The notes under the pieces are model-generated. The model was not told the origin of the DNA. It searched no databases and saw only the letters and a list, made by a program, of their open reading frames with translations. Of a DNA stretch of 64,000 nt, positions 16,342 to 24,394 are shown one piece after another. The stretch spans positions 124,001 to 188,000 of the forward strand of contig CAVUFN010000001.1 in assembly GCA_963740765.1 (NCBI GenBank), given 5' to 3'. The stretch comes from DATLGB01 sp963740765. Lineage in GTDB: Bacteria > Actinomycetota > Thermoleophilia > Solirubrobacterales > Solirubrobacteraceae. The position numbers and the translations under genes are program-made. Positions within the stretch are counted from its first letter, which is position 1; every line of letters begins with the position of its first letter.

Positions 16342-16575
16342 ATGCCGCGCGATCTGCTCGAGTACCTCGCGAAGGCACTCGTGGACAAGCCCGAGGCGGT
16401 CGAAGTCAAGTCCTACGAGGACGACGGCTCCCTGGTGCTCGAACTGGCGGTGGACGAGGATGACTACGGACACGTCATCGGACGCGGCGGGCGAACCGCC
16501 TCGGCACTCCGGACGGTCGTCAAGGCCGCCGGGTCCCGACAGGACCAGCGCGTCCTCGTCGACATCGTCGACTGA
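16342..16575 (+). CDS. khpA: KH-domain RNA-binding protein KhpA
   Basis: A 77-residue single KH domain with the GxxG loop IGRGGRTA (about residues 48-55), matching KhpA (YlqC). In other bacteria KhpA forms an RNA-binding complex with KhpB that influences cell division and translation. It starts at the ATG for MPRDLLEYLAKALV. Position between rpsP and rimM is standard. Its last 116 bases overlap the only available rimM start in another frame. Confidence 0.92.
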   Translation: MPRDLLEYLAKALVDKPEAVEVKSYEDDGSLVLELAVDEDDYGHVIGRGGRTASALRTVVKAAGSRQDQRVLVDIVD

Positions 16576-17062
16576 GGTCGAAGTCGGGTGGGTGGGCCGG
16601 CCCAAGGGGCTGGACGGCGCCTTCCACGTCACTCGGCCCGAGAACCTGCGGGCGGGCCTACGGACCTCCCTCGGCCTGATCACACACGTGGGCGGCACGC
16701 CGCAGAAGCCCGTCGCACGGCTCGAGGGCGTCACCTCGCTCGCCGAGGTCGAGGCGCTGCGCGGCACGCCCCTGGCCGTCGACCGTGCCGACATCGGACT
16801 GGAGGAGGGCGAGTGGTGGGCGGACGACCTGGTCGGGCTGCGGGTCGTGGACGGCTCGACCGAGGTTGGCGTGGTCGCCCGCGTGCGCGCCTACCCGTCC
16901 TGCGAGCTGCTCGAGGTGGGTGTGACGTCGTCCGGAGATCCGAACTCGAGAGGATCGAAGGACGGAACAATCTTGATCCCGCTGATCGACGACGCCGTGC
17001 GCACCGTGGACGTCGAGGCGGGCGTGATCGATGTCGACCTGGGCTTCCTCGGTGAAGGCTGA
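16460..17062 (+). CDS. rimM: Ribosome maturation factor RimM
   Basis: RimM binds S19 and helps assemble the 30S head. This protein has the N-terminal barrel, opening VEVGWVGRPKGLDGAFHV (about residue 40), and a C-terminal PRC-barrel with EGEWWADDLVGLRV and LIPLIDDAVRTVDVEAG. No ATG, GTG or TTG lies between the ATG at 16460 and the conserved first strand, so the product has about 38 extra Ser/Pro/Gly-rich residues read out of frame from khpA. The alternative is a non-canonical start near 16576. The 3' end overlaps trmD by 11 bases. Confidence 0.88.
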   Translation: MTTDTSSDAAGEPPRHSGRSSRPPGPDRTSASSSTSSTEVEVGWVGRPKGLDGAFHVTRPENLRAGLRTSLGLITHVGGTPQKPVARLEGVTSLAEVEALRGTPLAVDRADIGLEEGEWWADDLVGLRVVDGSTEVGVVARVRAYPSCELLEVGVTSSGDPNSRGSKDGTILIPLIDDAVRTVDVEAGVIDVDLGFLGEG

Positions 17063-17723
17063 CGTCTTCACCCTGTTCCCGGCGTGGTTCGACTGGTTCC
17101 GCGAGCAGCGCCACGTGCGCAACTCCGGGGCGGTCGTCGAGGCGATCGACTACCGCGCCACGACCCAGCTGTCCGGCGCCTCCGTGGACGACACGCCGTT
17201 CGGCGGCGGGGCGGGGATGGTCCTGCGGGTCGACGTCGTCGAGTGGGCGCTGCGCCAGCGCTACGGGCGCGACCCGGTGACCACGACCCCACCCACCCGC
17301 CGCGTGATCGCGCTGACCCCGGGCGGGCGCGTCCTCGACGAGGAGCTCGTCGTCGAGCTGGCCGCCGAGCCCGAGCTGACGCTGCTGTGCGGGCGCTACG
17401 AGGGCTTCGACGAGCGCATCCTGGAGCACTTCTGCACCGATCGCGTGTCGATCGGGCGCTACGTGGTGGCGGGCGGGGAGCTCCCGGCGATGGTGCTGCT
17501 GGACGCGGTGCTGCGCCGGCTGCCCGACGCGCTGGGGGACGCGCGCTCCGCGCACGAGGAGTCCTTCACCGCGGCGCTCGAGGGCATGCCGGAGTACCCG
17601 CACTACACGCGACCGGCGTCCTATCGCGGCTGGGAGGTCCCGGACGTGCTGTTGAGCGGCCACCACGCGCGGATCGCCGAATGGCGTCTTGAGGAATCCA
17701 GGAGAAGAGGGTCGCTAGAGTGA
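17052..17723 (+). CDS. trmD: tRNA (guanine-N1)-methyltransferase TrmD
   Basis: TrmD makes m1G37 in tRNAs reading proline, leucine and arginine codons and prevents +1 frameshifting. The 223-residue protein has the trefoil-knot motif LLCGRYEGFDERI and GGELPAMVLLDAVLRRLP. The start is GTG 17052, giving the family N-terminus MKADVFTLFP. A point of note is that the usual SIGDYV is SIGRYV, with Arg136 where the catalytic Asp (Asp169 in E. coli) normally sits. The rest of the AdoMet pocket looks normal. It overlaps rimM and precedes rplS, the standard rimM-trmD-rplS order. Confidence 0.92.
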   Translation: MKADVFTLFPAWFDWFREQRHVRNSGAVVEAIDYRATTQLSGASVDDTPFGGGAGMVLRVDVVEWALRQRYGRDPVTTTPPTRRVIALTPGGRVLDEELVVELAAEPELTLLCGRYEGFDERILEHFCTDRVSIGRYVVAGGELPAMVLLDAVLRRLPDALGDARSAHEESFTAALEGMPEYPHYTRPASYRGWEVPDVLLSGHHARIAEWRLEESRRRGSLE

Positions 17724-17757
17724 CCCGCCGCGCGTCAGTCATGCGCGCATCCTCGCT

Positions 17758-18336
17758 ATGAGCACCGTTATCGACAGCCTCGAGCGCCAGCAGCTGCGGC
17801 GCGTCCCGTCCTTCCAGGCCGGTGACCGCGTGCGCGTCCACTTCCAGGTGGTCGAGGGCACGCGCCGCCGTACGCAGGTCTTCGAGGGCGTCGTCATCAA
17901 GCGACAGGGCGAGGGCGTCCGCGAGACGTTCACGGTCCGCAAGCAGTCCTTCGGCGTCGGCGTGGAGCGCACGTTCCCCGTGCACTCGCCGAAGATCGAG
18001 AAGATCGAGGTCGCCGCCCGCGGTGACGTCCGCCGCGCCAAGCTGTACTACCTGCGCGGTCGCGTCGGCAAGGCGGCCCGCGTCCGCGAGCGCCGCTACG
18101 TCGGTCCGGAGGAGGTCGTCACCACCGGCCTGCTCTACGAGGCCGAGGCCGAGGCCACCGACGCCGAAGGCCACACCGCCGCCGAGCCGGAGATGGTCGA
18201 AGAGGCCGCCGTGGAGGCATCGGCGACCGTCGCCGACGACGCGCCGCCGGAGACTGCCGAAGCGCCGCCGGAGGCCGCCGATCCCTCGGCCGAGCCCGCC
18301 GACGAGACGCCGGCGCCGGCCCAAGAGAACGCCTAG
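17758..18336 (+). CDS. rplS: 50S ribosomal protein L19 with long acidic tail
   Basis: Residues 1-115 are a normal L19, with the motifs FQAGDRVRVHFQV and GVGVERTFPVHSPKIEKIEV and the basic RRAKLYYLRGRVGKAARVRER. After that a tail of about 75 residues rich in Glu, Ala and Pro (residues 117-192) extends beyond the usual 115-125-residue length. L19 sits at the 30S-50S interface. The tail is probably disordered and its role is unknown. The start is ATG 17758, after a 34-base gap from trmD. Confidence 0.94.
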   Translation: MSTVIDSLERQQLRRVPSFQAGDRVRVHFQVVEGTRRRTQVFEGVVIKRQGEGVRETFTVRKQSFGVGVERTFPVHSPKIEKIEVAARGDVRRAKLYYLRGRVGKAARVRERRYVGPEEVVTTGLLYEAEAEATDAEGHTAAEPEMVEEAAVEASATVADDAPPETAEAPPEAADPSAEPADETPAPAQENA

Positions 18337-18345
18337 CCACCCGCC

Positions 18346-18951
18346 GTGGTGAAGAAGCCCGACTCGGCCGCAGGCTCGCTGCTCGAGCTCGTGATGATCG
18401 TCGCGGTCGCCCTCGGGCTTGCGCTCGGCATCCAGAAGTTCCTGATCAAGCCGTACCGCATCCCCAGCGAGTCGATGGTCCCGACGCTGACGGTCGGCCA
18501 GCGCGTGCTGGTCAATCGCATCGGCCACTCGTTCTCGAAGCCGGAGATCGGGGACGTCGTCGTCTTCCATCCGCCCCAGGGCGCCGAGTCCGCCCAGTGC
18601 GGCGTCTCGCACCCGCGCCAGGAGGTCTGCCCGAAGGCCGTGCAGCGCAAGGACGACGTCAACTTCATCAAGCGCGTGGTGGCCGGCCCGGGCGACACGA
18701 TCAAGGTCATCGACGGTCAGGTCGTCCGCAACGGCAAGCCCGCCGACGAGCCGTTCATCGAGCCCTGCGATCCCGGCGGCGGGTGCAACTTCCCGCGTGA
18801 GGTCACGATTCCCGCCGGTGAGTACTTCATGATGGGAGACAACCGTGGATCTTCCGACGACAGCCGTTTCTGGGGACCTGTCCCCGACGAGTGGATCATC
18901 GGCGGAGCCTTCGCCACCTACTGGCCTCCCGGCCGCATCGGACTCCTCTGA
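18346..18951 (+). CDS. lepB: Signal peptidase I
   Basis: A 201-residue type I signal peptidase that removes signal peptides from exported proteins. An N-terminal membrane helix (about 12-30) anchors it. The catalytic serine is Ser43 in IPSESMVPTL and the general-base lysine is Lys109 in FIKRVVAGPGD. The C-terminal box GDNRGSSDDSR is intact. An inserted loop with four cysteines (around CGVSHPRQEVC and CDPGGGC) might form disulfides outside the membrane. GTG codons at 18346 and 18349 are both possible starts. It sits between rplS and rnhB as in many Gram-positive bacteria. Confidence 0.93.
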   Translation: MVKKPDSAAGSLLELVMIVAVALGLALGIQKFLIKPYRIPSESMVPTLTVGQRVLVNRIGHSFSKPEIGDVVVFHPPQGAESAQCGVSHPRQEVCPKAVQRKDDVNFIKRVVAGPGDTIKVIDGQVVRNGKPADEPFIEPCDPGGGCNFPREVTIPAGEYFMMGDNRGSSDDSRFWGPVPDEWIIGGAFATYWPPGRIGLL

Positions 18952-18958
18952 GCTGACG

Positions 18959-19633
18959 GTGGCGGAGCGACGGGCTCGCAAAGCCGCGCGCCGGAAGCGG
19001 TCCTCCGGGTCCCGCCTGTTCGCGTACGACCGCAGCCTCGGCGTCCGCTTCGTGGCCGGGGCGGACGAGGCCGGCCGCGGCTCGCTGGCAGGCCCGCTCG
19101 TCGCCGCCGCGGTCCTGTTCGACTACGAGACGCTCTCGCTGTCGGACCGCCGCGCGCTCACGGTCCTCAACGACTCCAAGCAGCACACGCATGAGATGCG
19201 CGAGGAGCTCTACCCGCGCGTGATGCGCGTTGCCGCGCGGGTGACGGTCACGTCGCGCTGCGTGCGCGGGATCGACTCGCGCGGGCTCCACAAGACCAAC
19301 CTCGCCGCGCTGAGCGACTGCCTGCGGCGCGTCGCCGTGCCCGGCGCGTTGTGCCTGTCGGACGGCTTCCCGGTCCCGCCGACCGGCTTCGAGCAGCGCC
19401 CCGTCGTGGGCGGGGATCGCACGTCCGCCGCCATCGCCGCCGCATCCGTCATCGCCAAGGTGTCCCGCGACCGCTTCATGGTCCGCGCGGCCGAGCGCTA
19501 CCCGCACTGGGAGTTCGAGGGCCACGTCGGCTACTCGACGCCCGAGCACCGCGCCGCCATCGAGACCCACGGCATCTCGCCGCTGCACCGGCTGTCCTTC
19601 CAGTCGGTCGCCTACGCACAGTTGGCGCTCTAG
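18959..19633 (+). CDS. rnhB: Ribonuclease HII
   Basis: RNase HII removes ribonucleotides and RNA primers from DNA hybrids. The motifs GADEAGRGSLAGPLVAAAVL (Asp-Glu pair), NDSKQ, the Asp in LSDGFPVP and KVSRDRFM supply the acidic active site. The start is taken as GTG 18959, eight bases after the lepB stop, giving MAERRARKAARRKRSSG. The basic N-terminus of about 20 residues may contact nucleic acid. An open frame continues upstream inside lepB but is an out-of-frame reading of it. Confidence 0.92.
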   Translation: MAERRARKAARRKRSSGSRLFAYDRSLGVRFVAGADEAGRGSLAGPLVAAAVLFDYETLSLSDRRALTVLNDSKQHTHEMREELYPRVMRVAARVTVTSRCVRGIDSRGLHKTNLAALSDCLRRVAVPGALCLSDGFPVPPTGFEQRPVVGGDRTSAAIAAASVIAKVSRDRFMVRAAERYPHWEFEGHVGYSTPEHRAAIETHGISPLHRLSFQSVAYAQLAL

Positions 19634-19694
19634 CGCCGCGCTTTCGTAACACCTCGGTCTAGATCGGCCACGCCGGTCGCGGTGGAGTGGCCGC

Positions 19695-20060
19695 ATGACC
19701 ACGGACCGCCGTCACCGGCTCGGAGAGCTCGGGGAGGATCTCGCAGCGCAGCACTTCGAGCGGCTTGGCTTCGAGGTGCTCGCGCGGCGTCACCGGACCC
19801 GGTACGGCGAGCTGGACCTCGTCCTGCGCGACGGTGGCGTGCTCGTGTTCGCGGAGGTCAAGACGCGCCGGGCCGGTTCGGGGCGGCCCTTCGACAACCT
19901 CGACGACCGGAAGCGGCGCCAGGTCCGCAGCATGGCCGTCATCTGGCTCAAGCAGGCCGACCGGCCGTACTTCGAGTCGCTGCGCTTCGACGCGGTCGGC
20001 GTCGTCGTCGGGCCCGACGATGGCCTGCTCGAGCTCGAGCACCTCGAGGGGGCGTTCTAG
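19695..20060 (+). CDS. yraN: YraN/UPF0102 family nuclease-fold protein
   Basis: A 121-residue protein of the UPF0102 family with a restriction-endonuclease-like fold. The motifs LGELGEDLAAQHFERLG, RYGELDLVLRDG and VFAEVKTRR contain the Glu/Asp/Lys residues typical of this fold. The function is not firmly known. It sits between rnhB and comM, where it usually lies, and its stop codon abuts the comM GTG. A GGTGGAGTGG stretch just upstream of ATG 19695 can act as ribosome binding site. Confidence 0.9.
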   Translation: MTTDRRHRLGELGEDLAAQHFERLGFEVLARRHRTRYGELDLVLRDGGVLVFAEVKTRRAGSGRPFDNLDDRKRRQVRSMAVIWLKQADRPYFESLRFDAVGVVVGPDDGLLELEHLEGAF

Positions 20061-21572
20061 GTGCTCGCGCAGGTGCACTCGTTCGCCATCGACGGCGTCC
20101 AGACGCGCCGGGTGGCGGTCGAGGCGGACGTGCGGCAGGGCCTGCCCGCGTTCAACATCGTCGGGTTGGCGGACAAGTCGGTGCGCGAGGCGCGCGAGCG
20201 CGTGCGGGCGGCGATCACCAACACGGGGTTCGCGTTCCCGGACAAGCGCATCACGGTCAACCTCGCACCCGCCTACCTGCGCAAGGAGGGCCCGCACTTC
20301 GACCTGCCGCTCGCCATCGCGGTGCTGGCGGCGAGCGGGCAGGTGGAGCTCGCCGCGCTGGAGGGCTGCGCGTTCATCGGCGAGCTGTCGATGTTCGGGT
20401 CGGTCAGCCCGGTGCGCGGCGCGCTGGCGGTGGCGGAGGGCGCGCGCCACTGCGGCCTGACCCGGTTGATGCTGCCCGCGTCGCGCGCCGCCGAGGCGGC
20501 ACTCGTCGAGGGCATCCAGGTGCTCGGCATCGAGTCGCTGACGCACGCGGTGGCGGTGCTGTGCGGGGAGCAGCCCGCGATCGTGGGGCCGCCCGCGCCG
20601 CCGGTGGAGGAGGAGGACGGCGCCTACGACCTCGCCGACGTCCGCGGTCACAGCGGGCTGATGCCGGCGATCGAGGTCGCGGCCGCCGGCGGCCACAACC
20701 TGTTCATGCACGGCCCGCCCGGGACAGGCAAGACGATGATCGCGCGGCGGCTGCCGACGCTGCTGCCGCCCCTCACGCGCGACGAGGCCGTGGAGGTCAC
20801 GAAGATCCACTCGATCGCCGGCCTGCACGAGGGCCACGGGCTGGTCGCGGCGCGCCCGTTCCGCGCGCCGCACCACCTCATCTCACCGTCCGGGCTCGTC
20901 GGCGGAGGGGCGACGCCGACCCCGGGGGAGATCACGCTGGCCCACCGTGGCGTGCTGTTCCTGGACGAGCTGAGCGAGTTCAACCGCAACGCGCTCGAGG
21001 CGCTGCGCCAGCCGCTCGAGGACGGGCGGGTGGTCGTGGTGCGCGCGCAGCGCGTGCTGACGTTCCCGACCGGCGCGATGCTGGTGGCCGCCGCCAACCC
21101 GTGCCCCTGCGGCCTGGAGCCGGAGCGCTGCCGCTGCTCGGCCGCCGAGCGCGCCCGCCACGACCGGCGCCTGTCCGGCCCGCTGCTGGACCGGATGGAC
21201 ATCACCGTCCACGTCGGCCGCCCGAGCGCGGCGCGGCTGCGTGACGACGCGGCGCCGTCATCGGCGGCCGTGCGCGAGCGCGTCATCGCCGCACGGGAGC
21301 GCCAGACCGCCCGCCTCGGTGGGACTCCAGCGACCTGCAACGCCCAGTTGACGCCGGTCATGCTGCGTGAGCTCGCGCGCGTCACGCCCTCGGCCCGCCG
21401 CCGGCTCTTCGAGCTGCACGACACCCAAGGCCTGACCGCCCGTGGCCACCATCGTGTCCTCCGCGTCGCCCGCACGGTCGCCGACCTCGCCGGCTCCGCG
21501 GAGGTCGGCCCGGAGCACATCTCCGCCGCCCTCGTCCTGCGCACCGACACCACGACGGCGGTGGCGGCGTGA
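20061..21572 (+). CDS. comM: YifB/ComM family Mg-chelatase-like ATPase
   Basis: This 503-residue AAA+ protein combines an N-terminal Lon-protease-like fold (about 1-165), an AAA+ core with Walker A GPPGTGKTMIARRL and Walker B GVLFLDELSEF, and the C-terminal Mg-chelatase subunit ChlI-like part. In naturally competent bacteria ComM is a helicase that extends heteroduplex joints during transformation. Here it is directly followed by dprA (4-base overlap), which loads RecA on incoming DNA, so a shared role in recombination of single-stranded DNA is likely. Confidence 0.93.
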   Translation: MLAQVHSFAIDGVQTRRVAVEADVRQGLPAFNIVGLADKSVREARERVRAAITNTGFAFPDKRITVNLAPAYLRKEGPHFDLPLAIAVLAASGQVELAALEGCAFIGELSMFGSVSPVRGALAVAEGARHCGLTRLMLPASRAAEAALVEGIQVLGIESLTHAVAVLCGEQPAIVGPPAPPVEEEDGAYDLADVRGHSGLMPAIEVAAAGGHNLFMHGPPGTGKTMIARRLPTLLPPLTRDEAVEVTKIHSIAGLHEGHGLVAARPFRAPHHLISPSGLVGGGATPTPGEITLAHRGVLFLDELSEFNRNALEALRQPLEDGRVVVVRAQRVLTFPTGAMLVAAANPCPCGLEPERCRCSAAERARHDRRLSGPLLDRMDITVHVGRPSAARLRDDAAPSSAAVRERVIAARERQTARLGGTPATCNAQLTPVMLRELARVTPSARRRLFELHDTQGLTARGHHRVLRVARTVADLAGSAEVGPEHISAALVLRTDTTTAVAA

Positions 21573-22681
21573 TCGACGCCTGCCCGCAGTGCCTGCGCCG
21601 GACCGCGCTGATCGGGTGGCTGGCCGGACACATCGAGAACGAGTGGCGGCTGCGGCGCGGGCGGCCGCAGCTGCTCGCGCTGCCCGACGAAGCGCTGCTG
21701 GGGTGGGCCGGCCTGGCGGAGGTGCGCGCGCGCTACCGGGCGTTCAAGGCCGCCGACGCGACCGATCGGCTCGCCGCCGTGGGGATGAGCGCTTCCTGCG
21801 GGTGCTCCGATGCGTACCCGCCCGGGCTGCGGGAGCTGCCCGATCCCCCGGCGGTGCTGCACTGGCTGGGCGACGCGTCGCTGCTCGACGGCAGCGGGGT
21901 GGCGCTCGTCGGCGCCCGCAACGCGACGCCGTACGGGCTCGACGCGGCGCGGACGCTGGCGCGCGGGCTCGGCGTGGCGGGTGTGGCGACGGTGTCCGGG
22001 ATGGCGATGGGGATCGACGCCGCCGCGCACGCCGGCGCGCTGGAGACCGGTCGCACCGTCGCGGTGCTCGCGACGGGGGCCGACCGCCCGTATCCCGCGC
22101 GGTCGCGGACCCTGCACCAGCGGATCGTCGCAGCGGGCTGCGTGGTGTCGGAGATGGCCCCGGGCACGGCGCCGCGGCGGTGGGCGTTCCCGGCGCGCAA
22201 CCGGCTCATCGCCGCGCTGTCGACCGGGACCGTCGTGGTCGAAGGCGGCGAGCGGTCCGGGTCGCTGATCACCGCGGACTTCGCGGCGGAGCTCGGGCGC
22301 TTCGTCGCCGCGGTTCCCGGTCCGGTCACCGCGCCGCTGTCGGCCGGCCCGCACGCGCTGCTCAAGGCCGGCGCCGAGCTCGTCCGCCACAGCGCGGACC
22401 TCGCCGACCTCGCCTCTGGGCTGGACAGCATGGCCGCGCCCGCTGTCATCGGCGCCGGGCCGCGGATCTCGGAGCGCCCCGAGCCCGCGCCGCCACCGCC
22501 TGATCTCACGCCGGAGCTGCGGCGCGTGCTGTCGCGCGTCGAGCGCGGGGCCGGGTCGCTCGCCGAGCTGGTGACCGACCCGTCCGAGGGGCTTGCCGTC
22601 GCAGGCGCGCTGGGCGAGCTCGAGCTGCGCGGCCTCGTCCGCCGCGTCTTCGGCGGCCGCTACATCCGGGCGATGGCGTGA
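21569..22681 (+). CDS. dprA: DNA-processing protein DprA
   Basis: DprA binds single-stranded DNA and helps load RecA. The 370-residue protein has an N-terminal region with CPQCLRR, the Rossmann-like DprA domain (VALVGARNATPYG, SGMAMGIDAAAHAGAL, FPARNRLIAALS, ERSGSLITADFAAELG) and a C-terminal winged-helix domain (about 305-368) after a Pro-rich linker. Both DNA-binding and dimer elements look intact. It overlaps the comM stop by four bases (GTGA), indicating coupled translation. Confidence 0.93.
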   Translation: MIDACPQCLRRTALIGWLAGHIENEWRLRRGRPQLLALPDEALLGWAGLAEVRARYRAFKAADATDRLAAVGMSASCGCSDAYPPGLRELPDPPAVLHWLGDASLLDGSGVALVGARNATPYGLDAARTLARGLGVAGVATVSGMAMGIDAAAHAGALETGRTVAVLATGADRPYPARSRTLHQRIVAAGCVVSEMAPGTAPRRWAFPARNRLIAALSTGTVVVEGGERSGSLITADFAAELGRFVAAVPGPVTAPLSAGPHALLKAGAELVRHSADLADLASGLDSMAAPAVIGAGPRISERPEPAPPPPDLTPELRRVLSRVERGAGSLAELVTDPSEGLAVAGALGELELRGLVRRVFGGRYIRAMA

Positions 22682-22694
22682 CGCCACCGGCGCG

Positions 22695-22700
22695 TAGCCT
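22695..22700 (+). promoter_or_regulatory. -10-like TAGCCT before thiD
   Basis: TAGCCT lies eight bases before GTG 22709 in the 27-base gap after dprA. Confidence 0.55.
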
Positions 22701-22708
22701 TCCCGGGC

Positions 22709-23524
22709 GTGCCTCGCGTCCCCGCCGTGCTCACCATCGCCGGGTCGGACTCCGGGGGCGGAGCCGGCATTCAGGCCGACCTGAAGGCGTTCGCGGCGTG
22801 CGGGGCCCACGGCCTCTGCGCGATCACCGCGCTGACCGCCCAGAACACGGTGGGGGTGACGGGCGTGCACACGGTCCCGCCCGCGTTCATCGTGGAGCAG
22901 GTCCGCGCGGTACAGGACGACATCGGCGTCGACGCGGTGAAGATCGGGATGCTCGGCACGGCCGCGACGGTCGCCGCGGTCAACCAGGCGCTCGACCTCC
23001 TCGAGCCCGGCACGCCGGTGGTGATCGACCCGGTGATGGTCTCCGAGTCCGGGGCGGTGCTGCTGGACGACTCGGCCCGGCGGGCCCTGGTGGAGCTGCT
23101 GCTCCCGCGCGCGACCGTGATCACGCCCAACCTCCCGGAGGCACGGGTCCTCGCCGGTCGCGACGGAGGCCCGGCAGAGCTCGCCCGGGCGCTCGCGCAG
23201 CTCGGCCCGGCGAACGTCGTGGTGACCGGCGGGCACACCGCTGTGGGCGTGGACGTCCTCTTCGACGGCACGGAGCTGCATGAGATCGCCGGCCCGCGGC
23301 ACCCCGACGGTGCGGCCCACGGCAGCGGCTGCACGCACTCGAGCGCGCTGGCCGCGCACCTCGCCCACGGCTTCGCGCCAAGAGAGGCCGCGGAGCGGGC
23401 GCGGAACGTCGCCTCGGAGGCCGTCAGGCAGGGGCTGCGCGGCGTCGGAGCCGGCCCCGGACCTGTTGACGTGCTCAACGTGGCGTCAAGAGCACCTAAG
23501 ACCGCTGCAAGAACCCTGTCATAA
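22709..23524 (+). CDS. thiD: HMP/HMP-phosphate kinase ThiD
   Basis: ThiD phosphorylates hydroxymethylpyrimidine twice for thiamine synthesis. The 271-residue ribokinase-like protein has the N-terminal IAGSDSGGGAGIQADLKAF, the ITALTAQNT substrate loop, the middle motif ITPNLPEARVLAG and the catalytic GSGCTHSSALAAHLA. All expected elements are present. No TPP riboswitch is visible in the 27-base upstream gap, so thiamine control of this copy is not supported by sequence. Other thiamine genes are absent from the window. Confidence 0.93.
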   Translation: MPRVPAVLTIAGSDSGGGAGIQADLKAFAACGAHGLCAITALTAQNTVGVTGVHTVPPAFIVEQVRAVQDDIGVDAVKIGMLGTAATVAAVNQALDLLEPGTPVVIDPVMVSESGAVLLDDSARRALVELLLPRATVITPNLPEARVLAGRDGGPAELARALAQLGPANVVVTGGHTAVGVDVLFDGTELHEIAGPRHPDGAAHGSGCTHSSALAAHLAHGFAPREAAERARNVASEAVRQGLRGVGAGPGPVDVLNVASRAPKTAARTLS

Positions 23525-23525
23525 T
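23520..23525 (+). promoter_or_regulatory. -10-like CATAAT of the small gene after thiD
   Basis: CATAAT overlaps the thiD stop and lies six bases before ATG 23532. Confidence 0.5.
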
Positions 23526-23531
23526 CGGGGC

Positions 23532-23777
23532 ATGAAGTTCCTGCGTATGCGACCTGGCCACGGCGAGCAGCTGATCGCCGAGGGTGACGTCGAGGTCGCC
23601 GAGGAGGAGCAGGCGCTGATCGAGGAGTTCCGCACGCAGCTGGACGCGGGGATGTGGGCGGCCGTGCCGGTCACGTCCCAAGCGGGTAGACGAGAGGCCG
23701 CGATGGTGCAGGCCTTCGATGAGATCCCGCGCGACACCGATCGCGTCATCTTCTTCCCTCGCGCCGCCGGCGGATGA
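23532..23777 (+). CDS. Small hypothetical protein
   Basis: An 81-residue soluble protein beginning MKFLRMRPGHGEQLIAEGD, with an acidic helical middle (about 20-40) and a C-terminal part DRVIFFPRAAGG. There is no signal peptide, membrane segment or cysteine motif. The family is not recognised. It overlaps the next gene by four bases (ATGA), so the two are translated together. The fixed pair between thiD and ilvD suggests a conserved two-gene unit. Confidence 0.65.
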   Translation: MKFLRMRPGHGEQLIAEGDVEVAEEEQALIEEFRTQLDAGMWAAVPVTSQAGRREAAMVQAFDEIPRDTDRVIFFPRAAGG

Positions 23778-24394
23778 TCGCCGCCCTCGTCGCCACCACC
23801 ATCGTGGTCGTCGCCCTGCTGTGGGAGGCGTGCCTGCCGTTCTTCGACCGCGTGCGCAAACGCATCCAGGCCGGCCGCGAGGCCCACGCGGAGGGCATCC
23901 CCGTCTACGACCCGGGTCGTGAGCGCCGCGCCGAGCAGCGCGCGCGCGAGCTGCTGAAGTCGTGCGTGAACGAGGAGGAGTGGGCGATGTACCGCGACCT
24001 CGGCTTCCTGCGCGTGTGGGGGAACCAGGTCGGCGGGCCGGAGGAGGGGTGGGACCTCGGCGGCGCCCCGTACGCGTACCTGGTCTACCCGCACAAGCCG
24101 ATCGTGGCCTACCTGCCGCAGACCGGCCACCTGCTCAACGAGTACTGCGTCGAGTTCCCCGACGACACGAAGCCGTTCGGCTCCCCGCGCCTGCCCGACT
24201 CCGACGACGTGCTGGCCAAGTGGATGGGCATCAAGGGCGACGAGCGGAGACTCATCGGCAGCGCGAACCTGCACCTGCCCGGCCGTCAGATCGACCCGAA
24301 GAAGGTCGCGCGCGACCTCTGGCGCCTGCGCCAGTGGGAGCGCAACCGGCTGCACAAGGCCGCCCGCGCCGCATCCGGTAGCGTCGACACTTAG
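23774..24394 (+). CDS. Hypothetical membrane-anchored protein
   Basis: A 206-residue protein with one N-terminal membrane helix (about residues 2-24) and a charged soluble domain. Recognisable patches are ELLKSCVNEEEWAMYRDLG, APYAYLVYPHKPIVAYLP and the C-terminal RDLWRLRQWERNRLHKAA. I do not recognise the family and see no catalytic signature. It is coupled to the preceding 81-residue gene and overlaps the ilvD start by one base (TAGTG), while ilvD also has its own -10 hexamer inside this gene. Confidence 0.68.
   Translation: MIAALVATTIVVVALLWEACLPFFDRVRKRIQAGREAHAEGIPVYDPGRERRAEQRARELLKSCVNEEEWAMYRDLGFLRVWGNQVGGPEEGWDLGGAPYAYLVYPHKPIVAYLPQTGHLLNEYCVEFPDDTKPFGSPRLPDSDDVLAKWMGIKGDERRLIGSANLHLPGRQIDPKKVARDLWRLRQWERNRLHKAARAASGSVDT
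24379..24384 (+). promoter_or_regulatory. -10-like TAGCGT of ilvD
   Basis: TAGCGT lies nine bases before GTG 24394, inside the end of the preceding gene. Confidence 0.45.

Noticed and set aside
17709..17726. Hairpin GGGTC...GACCC at the trmD stop as a terminator or second copy of the smc palindrome
   Set aside because: Only five clean base pairs, no T-tract, and the sequence differs from the smc element beyond GGGTCGC.
22682..22708. TPP riboswitch before thiD
   Set aside because: The gap is only 27 bases and contains a -10-like hexamer; there is no room for the aptamer.
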